Of a stretch of DNA of 64,000 nucleotides, positions 1-10,382 are shown piece after piece (position 1 is the first letter of the stretch; the number at the start of each line of letters is the position of its first letter). The position numbers and the translations under genes were made by a program. A model generated the notes under the pieces. That model made no database searches and was not told the origin of the DNA. It saw only the letters and a program-made list of their open reading frames with translations. Origin of the DNA: Pseudomonadota bacterium (GTDB lineage Bacteria; Desulfobacterota; Desulfobacteria; Desulfobacterales; Desulfobacteraceae); NCBI GenBank assembly GCA_018821715.1, contig JAHJLN010000344.1, forward strand, positions 24,165-88,164, in the 5' to 3' direction.

Positions 1-420
1 AATTTTTTTGATCAGTTTGTTGGAACAAGATATTTCGCCGAATATGGCATCCATATCCTTCCAGATCACCTTTAATCCCATCTCAATCTTATTGTCCATC
101 TCCCTGAAAAGTCTTTTAAATTCAGGATAGCGCCTTCTAAGAAGGCTTCTTATCTCTTCTAAATTTGAAGCAATGGTACAAAATCGAACCGGCAATACTG
201 TGTAATCTTTCATTACCTGCTCAATGACCATTTCATGGGCAGTAAGATTTTCCCTGTTGATGACATACTTGGACATAGGGGTGTTGCTTATCACAGCAGA
301 GATACCATCATAATTAAGGGTTGAAACCAGATCCTTTCTGTTCCCGATCCCGATGGTGCCAAAGTTGCGGTCATATTTTTCTTCAATAATGCAGTATATG
401 TATTTGCCTATCTGAGACAT
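1..420 (-). CDS. gvpF/L: Gas vesicle protein GvpF/GvpL family (truncated by window start)
   Basis: Reverse complement from 420 reads MSQIGKYIYCIIEEKYDRNF..., typical GvpF/L N-terminus; next to gvpN and gvpA. Confidence 0.8.
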   Translation of the reverse strand, partial: MSQIGKYIYCIIEEKYDRNFGTIGIGNRKDLVSTLNYDGISAVISNTPMSKYVINRENLTAHEMVIEQVMKDYTVLPVRFCTIASNLEEIRSLLRRRYPEFKRLFREMDNKIEMGLKVIWKDMDAIFGEISCSNKLIKKI

Positions 421-480
421 GGGTCACCTTTTTTAAGTCTTAAAATTTACAAGCCACATCACTTGCCTGAATGGGTTTTA

Positions 481-834
481 TCAGTATTCTAGTTGCATTC
501 TGTTGATGGTATCGGGTTCATTTATTGTATCTATTTCCTTGACGGACTTGATGCTTGTCAAGGGGGACATTGAGCCGATATCTCCTTTGACATCCTTACC
601 CATTTCAGCAATGGCCTTGTCAAGGGATGCAAGCTCTTTATCGATCAAATTAATTCTCCGGGTCAGGTTTGCCTTTTCCTGTCTTAGCCGGGAACGGTGC
701 TTGTCCATTATAAAAATTCCCAGATAACTGGATTTTACAGGACGGGATTTTGCGGTAAGGCTGCGCTTTATTGCGGAATTCCTTTTTAAGCAGCCTCTTT
801 TGATGCTTCTGTTAACGGGGGGGGGATTAGCCAT
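481..834 (-). CDS. Small basic/coiled-coil protein in gas vesicle operon
   Basis: ORF from MANPPPVNRSIKRG...; overlaps gvpN end; helical C-terminal half. Confidence 0.6.
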   Translation of the reverse strand: MANPPPVNRSIKRGCLKRNSAIKRSLTAKSRPVKSSYLGIFIMDKHRSRLRQEKANLTRRINLIDKELASLDKAIAEMGKDVKGDIGSMSPLTSIKSVKEIDTINEPDTINRMQLEY

Positions 835-1774
835 TGGAGTCTCCTTTATAAATGTCATTGCAATACTGATCAATCAATTTTAAAAGGACCTGCATCACCC
901 TTTCCTTGTTTGATTTGCTGCCGATGCGACTGGTTTCCGAAGAAAGGATGTCAAAGCAGATCTGGCAAAAGACTTTGTCATCCTTATGAACTTTTGCATT
1001 GAACACCTGAACGGATTTGGCAATCATAAGGCATCCCCGGACAGTGGGAGAAAATTCAAAAACATCAGAATCTCTTAACCCCCTGACAATATTTACTATC
1101 TTTTTTGAATCTTTATAGGATAGCCCTGATTTACCCTGGACAATTTTTATTTCTGTCTCCTCGTCAAAATATTCAAGATCAATGGTAACCATACGGTCTC
1201 TTAATGCATCCTGACTTCGGTGGACCCCTGCGTATTCTTCAGGGTTGCTGGTGAAAAGGGCCGTGAAATCAGGGTGAACCTTCATATAATTGGAATTTCC
1301 ATGACTTGTGGTTGGAATATCCAGCATTTTCTCCTGGAGGACAGACAAAAGCACATTGTTCGCCTCGGGTCTTGAGCGAGTGTATTCATCATAAAGGAGG
1401 GTAAATCCGAATTTACATGCCATGGTCAACCGGTTATCCACCCATAGTTTACTCATGTTCTCTTCTGTCTTAAGAACGGTATGAATAAAATTGTCCCTGA
1501 TTTTGCGGATGTTGTACCCCTGTTCGCTCCCTACCAGATCAGAGGTTGAAAACTCTTCATCTCCATGGATAAGGATAAGGGGACGTCCTATCCTGGCCGC
1601 GATATGAATGGCAATCGTCGTCTTTCCCGTGCCTGAAATCCCTCGCAGGTGTACGGGATAACCCGCCTTGATATAACCCAGAGCCCTGTCGGTAACATTT
1701 TTTACATATTCAGTTTCCACAAAATCAGGCTGAGAGACAGGTTCTAAAACAGTGTTTGCAATTGCTGTTGACAT
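827..1774 (-). CDS. gvpN: Gas vesicle AAA+ ATPase GvpN (MoxR-like)
   Basis: Walker A GISGTGKTT, LLYDEYTRSRPEANNVLLSVLQE; gas vesicle context. Confidence 0.9.
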   Translation of the reverse strand: MSTAIANTVLEPVSQPDFVETEYVKNVTDRALGYIKAGYPVHLRGISGTGKTTIAIHIAARIGRPLILIHGDEEFSTSDLVGSEQGYNIRKIRDNFIHTVLKTEENMSKLWVDNRLTMACKFGFTLLYDEYTRSRPEANNVLLSVLQEKMLDIPTTSHGNSNYMKVHPDFTALFTSNPEEYAGVHRSQDALRDRMVTIDLEYFDEETEIKIVQGKSGLSYKDSKKIVNIVRGLRDSDVFEFSPTVRGCLMIAKSVQVFNAKVHKDDKVFCQICFDILSSETSRIGSKSNKERVMQVLLKLIDQYCNDIYKGDSNG

Positions 1775-1894
1775 TGTGACTCCTTTTTGTTTTATTTGAT
1801 TAAAAAAGGTATCCTTTTTGTAAGTCTTTATTTTCTTAAGGGTTCCCTTAGGGTTGTGCAAGGGCCGGGATATAAATTCCCGGCCCTGATTATC

Positions 1895-2854
1895 TTATTG
1901 AGCAAAATAAAAGGAGTCTTCCTTTTTTATCAGGTTGCTGTCCATAAGATCCCGCATAACAGGGATAAGCGTTCGCCATTGTTCAATATCAAGCAATTCG
2001 GCCAACTGGGTCATTTTAAGACCCTCGGAATAGCCAGACAGGGTGGACATCACCTTTTCTTTTATTGGCCCTGGATTATAATAGCTGTCTTCTGTTTCAC
2101 CCTCCCCGTCGGACAACGTTTGTCCTTCAGGCTCTTCACTTGTGTCGTCTTCTTTATCAGGTTCAGGTTCAATATCTTTTTGAATTATTTTTGCTTCATT
2201 CAAGCCGGCACTGGTAATGACTTTTTCCCATGCAGATGACATGGCAGACAGCTCCGCCTTTACAGACCTTAGAAAATCATTCACATTTGATTTTCGGCCT
2301 CTTTCATTTGTCTTGATACCTGAAACAAAGGTTTTCAGAAATGATGAAAGCTCATCTCCCATTTTTTTCTGACTGTTACGGATCTGCTTTAGACTGGTTT
2401 GAATATCTTCCTGCATCCTGCCAACCTCGTCCTTCATGGTTTTGATTCCAACAAGACGCTGTGTTTTATCTTCCCTGGCATCTGCTTTACGGTCTTTTGC
2501 ACAACCCTTCATATCCGACATGAAACCTTCCAGCTTTGATTTGAGTTCATTTTTTGATTCTTTGATCAAACTTATGCGCTTATTATGGTCTATTCCCGTT
2601 TCTTTCCGGCGCGTTTTCTCCATTGCACCAAGACTGGCTCTATCTTTGTCCAATTGCCGGTGCAAGGACTGGGTCATATCCTCCCTGTCCTTGCCAATTG
2701 ATTTTAGAAAACTCACAGACTCATGCCGTAACCCTGCCGTCTCCTGTTTGATCCGGCCAAAATTCTCCTTCAGGTTATTTATCAGTACCCCTCGGTCATT
2801 TCTCGCAGTTCCAATTTCCTCTACCAACCTTTCCAAATCTTTAGATGCTGACAT
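1895..2854 (-). CDS. Long coiled-coil protein with C-terminal winged-helix-like segment, gas vesicle operon
   Basis: 319 aa heptad-rich, acidic linker, C-term LSGYSEGLKMTQLAELLDIEQWRTLIPVMRDLMDSNLIKKED. Confidence 0.65.
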   Translation of the reverse strand: MSASKDLERLVEEIGTARNDRGVLINNLKENFGRIKQETAGLRHESVSFLKSIGKDREDMTQSLHRQLDKDRASLGAMEKTRRKETGIDHNKRISLIKESKNELKSKLEGFMSDMKGCAKDRKADAREDKTQRLVGIKTMKDEVGRMQEDIQTSLKQIRNSQKKMGDELSSFLKTFVSGIKTNERGRKSNVNDFLRSVKAELSAMSSAWEKVITSAGLNEAKIIQKDIEPEPDKEDDTSEEPEGQTLSDGEGETEDSYYNPGPIKEKVMSTLSGYSEGLKMTQLAELLDIEQWRTLIPVMRDLMDSNLIKKEDSFYFAQ

Positions 2855-3002
2855 TTTTCTTCTCCTTGTAACCTTGAAAAGACATGCTTAAAGCAAGGCT
2901 TGGTCAGCCAGTGGAGGGAGATAAGCCTCCATAGCGTCAAAGGATATCTTTTATTGTTTTTAAATGCGAATCTGATACTTAGTTCAGATTAGCGATAAAT
3001 TA

Positions 3003-3656
3003 TTATGGACTGTTGATGGCTGCGATTTTTTGCCATTGGTCATTAACCCTGTTTCTGACAAGATCGAAATCATCCAATAAGTCAAACAGCTCCCGGTTAT
3101 ATTCGCTCTGTTGTGTTCGGACAGCTTTGAGCATAGCCTTGTAATCCTTAATCCTTATATCTTCACCTTTTTCCAACAACCTTTTTAACCCTGTTTTTAA
3201 TTCTTCCTGTTCAACCTGAATTTGTTTTAATATCCTGACGATACCATGCTCCCGATTTTTCTGCCGTATCAGCATATCTTCGAGCAAGGCTTCAATATCC
3301 TCAATCGGATCATGGCTTTTGAAGGCAACAAGGTCTCTTAAAGACAATACCATCTCCTGTTCCTCTTCCTGGAAATTAGACAGGCTCAGGGTGGCTTCAT
3401 TTTCAATTTTCCTGTGATGCTCAAGGATATCTTGGATCATGGAATCAAAATCTTTTCGCCGAAGGCTTTGAGAATTCGTCAGGTTAATTCTCAGACGATT
3501 CATCATATCGTCAAGCTCTATCTGGAAAGAATGAAGGAAATTATTGGCCTGGGTCATTAAGGAACAAACCGTGTCTACCCGTGTTTCATAGGAATCAACA
3601 ATACCTTCGGCCAAAGCTCTCAATTGCTGTGTACCATCTAATTTTAGAATGTTCAT
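3003..3656 (-). CDS. Coiled-coil protein, gas vesicle operon
   Basis: 217 aa predicted all-helical ORF between gvpA and gvpN. Confidence 0.65.
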   Translation of the reverse strand: MNILKLDGTQQLRALAEGIVDSYETRVDTVCSLMTQANNFLHSFQIELDDMMNRLRINLTNSQSLRRKDFDSMIQDILEHHRKIENEATLSLSNFQEEEQEMVLSLRDLVAFKSHDPIEDIEALLEDMLIRQKNREHGIVRILKQIQVEQEELKTGLKRLLEKGEDIRIKDYKAMLKAVRTQQSEYNRELFDLLDDFDLVRNRVNDQWQKIAAINSP

Positions 3657-3682
3657 TAATTCACCTTTTGGTTAAAAAAAAA

Positions 3683-3746
3683 CCTCAAACATATCGGACA
3701 ACAACTATTTTTAAAATCAAGGGAGTTTTGTCAGATATGTTTGGGG
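3683..3746 (-). terminator. Intrinsic terminator/attenuator downstream of gvpA
   Basis: CCTCAAACATATCgGACAA ... TTGTCaGATATGTTTGGGG inverted repeat; U-run on minus strand. Confidence 0.75.
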
Positions 3747-3856
3747 TTTTATAAATACCCCGGAGATTCCAGATATGCTCAAGATGACACTGATATATTA
3801 AAGGGGTGCAACACCTTTAACTACCCTAAGGATACCTGCCAATCTCCCTTTATGAG

Positions 3857-4066
3857 TTAGGCTTCGGCTTGGGCTGTGAGACCAACTGCTTCGGCATATT
3901 TCAGATAGGTTTCCACACCGGCCAGAACCACTCTGGCTTCAATGGCCAGAAGTTCGATACCAACGAGAGATACCCTTGCCCAGGCATCAATAACAACGCC
4001 TTTGTCAAGGATACGGTCAATAACTTCAACTAAACTTGATGATGCATTTGTTTTTTCAACAGCCAT
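3857..4066 (-). CDS. gvpA: Gas vesicle structural protein GvpA
   Basis: [54 protein letters not shown]. Confidence 0.97.
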   Translation of the reverse strand: MAVEKTNASSSLVEVIDRILDKGVVIDAWARVSLVGIELLAIEARVVLAGVETYLKYAEAVGLTAQAEA

Positions 4067-4333
4067 GGTAAATCTCCTTTTAAAAAAAAATTAATGGTGA
4101 TGGGTTTTATCTGTTGTATTCTGGCATAACCAATTGCCCACCTCCTTTTCTTGGTATGCAGTGGATCATTCGGATTTGTCTTTTAATCCGAATTTTTCCC
4201 GGTTAAATTTCAAAACGTATCGGTTCATGAACAAAATGATAATATCAACTAAGGTGTCGTAATTAAAAGTATGAGAGAAAACATTTATCGTGATTTTATA
4301 ATAGATCGTTTAATCCTTCATTGATATAGGGTG

Positions 4334-4427
4334 AACACCTGAAAGATTTTTTTTAAACACCCGGTATTCATTTTTTAAAACCCTGGTTTTTGTTAAAAAA
4401 ACCCCTGATTGTCGTTTGAACCCCATA
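4334..4427. promoter_or_regulatory. Array of five AACACCYG-like direct repeats at ~19-22 bp spacing
   Basis: aACACCTGaa, aACACCCGgt, aAAACCCTGG, aAACCCCTGa, gAACCCCAta; motif cores near 4337, 4359, 4380, 4401, 4420. Confidence 0.4.
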
Positions 4428-4521
4428 CGGAAGCTGGATATGAGAGAAGCAGATAGGTAATAAGATTTTGGGATCGGTTTTTTATGAATTTAGGCCATTG
4501 ATGGGGTATGGGACAGGTTTT

Positions 4522-5187
4522 TTATTCTTTTATGATCAATCCTTTTTGGAGAGCATATTGCACAAGTCCTGCCGTTTTCTGGATGTTGAGTCTTTTTTTT
4601 ATCTGTGTCCTGTGGGTTTCAATGGTTTTTATACTCACCGATAAAATATTGGCCGTTTCCCGGTTTGTATAGCCTTCTGCCAGCAGTTGCAAAACTTCTG
4701 TCTGCCGGCTGGTAAGTTCTGTTTCCCTGTCGATTTTTTCATTCTCTGATATTGTGCCGGTCTGACGCAGATATTCCTTAATAAGGGTTTTTGAAACAGA
4801 AGCGCTTAGATAGGATCTTCCTTTATGGACCTCGTGAATGGCAGTGACCAGATCCGAAGGGGCTGCTTTTTTGACAAGATACCCTGAAGCCCCGGATCTG
4901 AGCGCCTGCAGGACATACTCTTCACTTGAGTGCATTGTCAGAATAATAATTTCTATTTTAGGATAATTTTTTTTAAGCTGCCGGGAAGCCTCTATCCCGT
5001 TAAGAATGGGCATTCCAATATCCATAACCACAACATCCGGCCCTATTTCCCCAGATTTTGTGATGGCCTCCCGGCCATTTTCTGCTTCAGCCACAACTTC
5101 AATGTCAGGTTCCTTCTCCAGAAGAGAACGAATCCCCTTGCGAACGATGGTATGGTCTTCTGCAATTAATACTCTAATCATATCCAT
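4522..5187 (-). CDS. NarL/FixJ-family response regulator
   Basis: REC domain (VLIAEDHTIVRKGIRSLL, PDVVVMDIGMP) + LuxR HTH (LTSRQTEVLQLLAEGYTNRETANILSVSIKTIETHR). Confidence 0.95.
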   Translation of the reverse strand: MDMIRVLIAEDHTIVRKGIRSLLEKEPDIEVVAEAENGREAITKSGEIGPDVVVMDIGMPILNGIEASRQLKKNYPKIEIIILTMHSSEEYVLQALRSGASGYLVKKAAPSDLVTAIHEVHKGRSYLSASVSKTLIKEYLRQTGTISENEKIDRETELTSRQTEVLQLLAEGYTNRETANILSVSIKTIETHRTQIKKRLNIQKTAGLVQYALQKGLIIKE

Positions 5188-5475
5188 GATAATTTTAATT
5201 TCCCGGACATTTTGAAAAAATAATCGTGTTCTCTTAAGGGTAAGAACAAGTTAAAGAAGATAAATTACCTTAAAGTATTCATTATAAAAACTCAATAGTT
5301 TTTATAAAACATTTATTGACTTTAACCCTATTTCTATATACTCAAAGGGAAATAAATCCTATAGTTTAATCATAAAAAAATAATCACATATTAAGGAAAT
5401 GGAATCTGAACCAGGATACCCATCATTTGCCTTATTAATAATTTTTAAATATTATCGGGTTGGAGAAAACCTGCT

Positions 5476-7431
5476 ATGAAACAGTTATTAAAGACCATAA
5501 AAACCAAAACTCTGTTTTTTTTGTTTAATGGCTTTTTTATTATTGTACTGCTGATAATCATCGGCTTTGCTACATCATATAATATAAAACAGCATGCTTT
5601 GGATGAAGCAAAAATTAAAGCAGGTATGATAGCTGACCAGTATTTTGCCATCCACACATATTTTTCCCAAAAACTTAAACCCGCAATATCGAAAATGATC
5701 CAGCCGTATCGTTCAAAAGAATATTTTGACCCTTTATGGATGTCATCCTCATATGTTGTAAGACAGATTAATAAAACCATCCTTTCCATAGGAGAAAACA
5801 CCTATTCTATCAAAGACGCAGCCATCAATGCTCGAGCAACTGATAATGAGGCAGATCATTATGAAAGGCAATTTATTTTACAACTAAACACTGATCCGGG
5901 CCTGATGGTAAAAAGTTCTGTTCAGCAGATAGATAATATGCCCTATTATGTATTCTTGAGAAGAGGCGAATTAATAGAGGAATCCTGTCTTCACTGTCAT
6001 GGTTCTCCTGCTCAGGCACCAAAACAATTGGTTGATATTTATGGAGACCATGCAGGTTTTAAACGAAACATAGGAGACTATCCCCACGCCATCGTAATAA
6101 AAATTCCTTTGCCCAAGGCATATTTAACTGCAAACCGTTTTGCTTTAAAACTGTCGTTAATTTGTTGTGCTATTATTTTAGTATTTTTTTATGTTCAGTA
6201 TCTGCTGGCCAATTATCTATTGTTTGAACCGATTTCCAAAGTACACAGTACAATGCAAAAGTTTTTCAATAAACCTGACAAGCTGAAGCAAATAAAGCCA
6301 TTACCCTCTGGCATAGAATTAAACCAGTTGGCAAAAGTCTTTAATTCAATATCAAAAAAACTTTATCAAAATAAAAAAGAGAATGAAGTAAAATATGGAA
6401 ACCTCTTTAATTCGTTAAAAAACTCCGTTCTGGTTTTTGATGCCCAAACAAGACTGTTCGTTAGCAGCAATCAAGCTGCATCAAATTTGTATGGGTATAC
6501 AAAAGATGAATTTTTACAATTACACCACAATGATATTACAGCCGAACATGCAATTTCTGAAGACTCCATCACAAAGGTGATTGAAGGTGAAAAAATCGAA
6601 ATTCCCGTTCGCCATCATAAAAAAAAGGATGGAACCATTTTCCCTGTGGAAATCACACCCGGGCAGTTCAAAACCGATAACAGGATAATGTTATTCGGCA
6701 TAATAAAGGATATCACCGAATCGTTAGAAAATAAAAAAAACAGGCAGAAAGATGAAGATCGACTTCGTTTTATGGCACACCGGTTAATAGAGATCAGGGA
6801 GGAAGAATGCAAGAGGATTTCCCTTGAGCTGCATGATGCCATGGGGCAATCGTTAACCGCATTAGGCTTCAACCTGAATCTTTTTCAAAATGATATCTCG
6901 GACTCTTGCCAGGACTTATTAACTGACAGTATTTCAATTATTGACAATTTAGCAGATCAGGTTCAAGACCTTTCTCTCGATCTGAGACCGAGTATGCTTG
7001 ATGACCTTGGCCTTGTTCCAACATTGCGTTGGTATTTAAATAGATACACTAAGAGAACAAGGATCAAAACAAAACTTGCGGCTGTTGGACTTGAGGAATA
7101 TAAAAACGAAAATCTGGAGATAACCATCTTCAGGATTGTGCAAGAGTCATTAAATAATGTTCTAAAACATGCAAAGGCAAAAAACATTGAGCTCTTCCTT
7201 AAACTTGAAAACACTCGATTCACAGGTTGTATTCAGGATGATGGTAAAGGTTTTGATATAAACGAAATTTACCAGACAATTAAGGGAAAGCGTATAGGTC
7301 TTCTCAGCATGAAAGAAAGAATTTCTTTATTGGATGGAACCTTTGAGATTCAATCTGCTAAAGGACAGGGAACCCGGATAAGCTTTGAAATACCGTTGGA
7401 CCGCTTTGGGGACCATTTCATTAGGGGCTAA
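5476..7431 (+). CDS. Sensor histidine kinase: DUF3365 (heme c) sensor, PAS, HisKA_3, HATPase
   Basis: N-terminal TM, ESCLHCHGSPAQAP (CxxCH), PAS, RISLELHDAMGQSLTALG (HisKA_3), HATPase. Confidence 0.93.
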   Translation: MKQLLKTIKTKTLFFLFNGFFIIVLLIIIGFATSYNIKQHALDEAKIKAGMIADQYFAIHTYFSQKLKPAISKMIQPYRSKEYFDPLWMSSSYVVRQINKTILSIGENTYSIKDAAINARATDNEADHYERQFILQLNTDPGLMVKSSVQQIDNMPYYVFLRRGELIEESCLHCHGSPAQAPKQLVDIYGDHAGFKRNIGDYPHAIVIKIPLPKAYLTANRFALKLSLICCAIILVFFYVQYLLANYLLFEPISKVHSTMQKFFNKPDKLKQIKPLPSGIELNQLAKVFNSISKKLYQNKKENEVKYGNLFNSLKNSVLVFDAQTRLFVSSNQAASNLYGYTKDEFLQLHHNDITAEHAISEDSITKVIEGEKIEIPVRHHKKKDGTIFPVEITPGQFKTDNRIMLFGIIKDITESLENKKNRQKDEDRLRFMAHRLIEIREEECKRISLELHDAMGQSLTALGFNLNLFQNDISDSCQDLLTDSISIIDNLADQVQDLSLDLRPSMLDDLGLVPTLRWYLNRYTKRTRIKTKLAAVGLEEYKNENLEITIFRIVQESLNNVLKHAKAKNIELFLKLENTRFTGCIQDDGKGFDINEIYQTIKGKRIGLLSMKERISLLDGTFEIQSAKGQGTRISFEIPLDRFGDHFIRG

Positions 7432-8171
7432 TGGATTGTAACCTTTTCCATTTGATAGAGTGAAATAGTCGGTTCTTTTCCAGTTTTAAGCATTCCCAGG
7501 AACCAATCACAGAACTTATCTCTTAATTCACTATTCAATGTTTTTGTTCGAACTTACAAGTGAGCACCTTTTGTGGTCCAGCATATACAGTTACTTGCAT
7601 GTATATTAACACTTACATTGATCAACAATTCAAACTGTATCATTGATATTTTCAATAAATAATTTTTCAACTGTGACCCAGGTGAGCCCCATAACGTGAA
7701 CCGCTCAGTTCACAATTTTTCAAGTATTGGGCGACTATTTCTTTCACCAGTCCGGGCTTTTTAAATTATTACCAGGATACAACATCTGGTATTTTAAATT
7801 TCATTGTTTGTCAGCCATGAATTATACTATATGGGAAAGGGCATCATCAAATTAATTAAAATCCCATTATTGTATATTGGAGACACACTTGAATATAGGG
7901 ATCTCAGCCCATCAATTTTGTTACAACATCAAATACACGACTATTTTTTAATTTCAACGCCTGTCCCTGCTCACTTAAAATATTATAAGTGACTTGTAAA
8001 AATTTTTAAAGATCAGTCTTTTCCAAAACAAAATTCCCTTTTCAAATTATATACAAACCGGTTATGATTACCAGTATGGGCGGCGATATATAAATCTCAA
8101 TTATGAACTTTGAAAACAAATTCGATATGACAGATCATCCTTTCTGTAGCTAACCGCTTAAATGTCGAATA

Positions 8172-8639
8172 TTAATTTTTCACTGGGACATAAATTTCAA
8201 TAATTGAATTTTGATTATTCCAGTTAAATTTTGGATCATACCTTTCGTAATGGATGAGCGATCTATTAAAATCTATATCAAGTGGAGAATGTGGAATGAT
8301 TTGTTTGTAAATTTGATTAATCGTTTTACTTAGTGAATATAAAGGACCAGTATGGTTGACTTTTGCAAAATTTCCAGCAGAAATATTTGAATGTTTAAAT
8401 TGTGAAATACGATCCTCTGAAGGGAATGCACATTGATAAAAATATTGATTGTTTATTTTTATGGTTATTCCAAATTTTTCCCATTCCGAATCAAATTTAA
8501 TTTCGTTTAATCTGAGGAGTGAGTTGAATTTTTTCCAATGGTCGGAAATAATAGAAGAATTCTTTTGATGAGAAGTTGTTAACTGCGTTTCAAAATAACA
8601 CACACTAATTTTTGGGATATATTTTATTTCATATTTCAT
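8172..8639 (-). CDS. GyrI-like/AraC effector-binding domain protein
   Basis: Stand-alone GyrI-like pattern (HWKKFNSLL..., GITIKINNQYFYQCAF, EIYVPVK). Confidence 0.65.
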   Translation of the reverse strand: MKYEIKYIPKISVCYFETQLTTSHQKNSSIISDHWKKFNSLLRLNEIKFDSEWEKFGITIKINNQYFYQCAFPSEDRISQFKHSNISAGNFAKVNHTGPLYSLSKTINQIYKQIIPHSPLDIDFNRSLIHYERYDPKFNWNNQNSIIEIYVPVKN

Positions 8640-9015
8640 TATTATTGATAGCAAATAGGTTTATCTGCTCAAAACCGCGACACCCAGTTTCTTCAGCATG
8701 TTTTCTCGACTTCGGATAATTTAGACAATGTTCGGGTTTTACATCTTGAATACGACAAATATATTTATCCAGATTTGGTAATTTTAGTAACCATGGACAC
8801 CGATCCACATCATCTCCAGTTTTTGGATTTATCCAAATATCATGAATATCATGACCATCACCAAGGGGTATTGAATCAACCCATTCAAGGATATCATATC
8901 GTCCTTTTATTTCCCACAATGCAATTTCTTCATCACTGACACTTGTTTGAAAAGCATCGCTGAGGTTGATACAGCAGTTGCCACATTGCTTGCATATGAA
9001 AGTTTTAGGTGGCAT
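8629..9015 (-). CDS. YkgJ-family cysteine cluster protein
   Basis: FICKQCGNCCINLSD... CPWL ... YICRIQDVKPEHCLNYP. Confidence 0.88.
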   Translation of the reverse strand: MPPKTFICKQCGNCCINLSDAFQTSVSDEEIALWEIKGRYDILEWVDSIPLGDGHDIHDIWINPKTGDDVDRCPWLLKLPNLDKYICRIQDVKPEHCLNYPKSRKHAEETGCRGFEQINLFAINNNEI

Positions 9016-9109
9016 GGTTATCCTTTATTTGTGAATCAGATGCCTATACTTCACTTCAAACCTTTTGCACTGCACTTTATCAAAGTCGGGAATGGATTCA
9101 ACAGTTTTT

Positions 9110-9376
9110 TTATTTGCTTGTAAGAGCAACCCTCATCTCTGAAAATTCTTGCTCATTTATTTCTCCAGCAGCATATCTTTTCTTCAAAATATCTAAAGCG
9201 CTTTCACTTTTTGAAAATTGATTCCCGGAAATTAATCGTCGTATGATCGAAATAACCCCATAGATGATCAAACCCCAGAATAATAACGGGAATATCCATC
9301 CAAACAAACCGTGTCCAAAACCAAAGAATGATGCTCCATTACAAAATCCATCACCCCAATTTCCTGAATGCCACAT
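9110..9376 (-). CDS. SHOCT-domain membrane protein
   Basis: TM segment + ALDILKKRYAAGEINEQEFSEMR. Confidence 0.85.
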   Translation of the reverse strand: MWHSGNWGDGFCNGASFFGFGHGLFGWIFPLLFWGLIIYGVISIIRRLISGNQFSKSESALDILKKRYAAGEINEQEFSEMRVALTSK

Positions 9377-9378
9377 AT

Positions 9379-9570
9379 TTATCTCCTGTAATAATTTCTG
9401 TCATAACTTTTATGATGATCATACCCATGGTGATCCCTGTCATAAGAACCTTTATATGAATTATAATGATGATAGCCACCATTGAATCCTCTTGCGTGAA
9501 AACAACCTGATATTGTCAGAAGAAGAATCAAGGTTAAAAATAATAGACTGAAACGCTTGGAATTTGACAT
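9379..9570 (-). CDS. His/Tyr-rich lipoprotein
   Basis: Lipobox LTISGC, H/Y-rich tail. Confidence 0.65.
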   Translation of the reverse strand: MSNSKRFSLLFLTLILLLTISGCFHARGFNGGYHHYNSYKGSYDRDHHGYDHHKSYDRNYYRR

Positions 9571-9989
9571 AAATCCTCCTTGTGTTATTTGTGCTTCTTA
9601 GTATTTATATTGCAACATAGATGCCGAGATTTAAAATTAATACTTAATATTTCTAACCATCTAATATTAATGTCATTGTTTTGTTTAAACAGTATTATTT
9701 AAAGATATAAGCGGATATGGTTGTGGATATTTATTACACAGTTGGGAAATTGGTTGGGTATTAAGTATACGGTTTGCATGATTAAAGGCAAAAAATTTAA
9801 AAGATCCTCTATCCTACAACAGCAGATCAACAGTTCAAAAATAAGAATTCTGAATTTTTAAACCATATTCCTTAAAAAAAACTGCATTTATTTTCAAAAC
9901 TAAGGGTTTACCCTGATTGAATTGAAGTTTCATCCTTGATATAATCACCAAAAAATAATTCCTATCCAAAATTATTAATAAAGGTTGAG

Positions 9990-10250
9990 ATGAACATGGA
10001 AAAACAATTGGAAAAAGTTCCATTTACAGAGATCAACAGAGCAATCACCGATGGAATAGTTAATGATTTAAATAATTATTTAGCAGCAATAAAAGGGAGG
10101 ACTTATTTGATGAAACACAGTGTCCATGAGTCTAATCCTATTCAGAAACATTTAGATGAGATAATATATTGCATTAATGAAAGCATTGAAACTGCTGATA
10201 TTTTATCGAGTTTTTCTCAGGTTGATGAAGATTTTGATCTGATTGAATAA
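9990..10250 (+). CDS. Small protein resembling a stand-alone histidine-kinase DHp domain
   Basis: ITDGIVNDLNNYLAAIKGRTYLM resembles HDFNNLLTAI H-box with His replaced by Asn. Confidence 0.5.
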   Translation: MNMEKQLEKVPFTEINRAITDGIVNDLNNYLAAIKGRTYLMKHSVHESNPIQKHLDEIIYCINESIETADILSSFSQVDEDFDLIE

Positions 10251-10382
10251 TTCTTTTTTTAATTAATTATTGATAAGATTTTCTATCATTTCAATAATCC
10301 TTGAAAATCCCACCTCCAGGTGCAATATACCTATAACAAACTCAGTTCCACATTCGTCATAATCTGAAACAGGAGACACCTC

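Noticed and set aside
7432-8171. ~740-bp gap containing ORF 7804-7992
   Set aside because: No recognisable protein, RNA gene or repeat; left unannotated.
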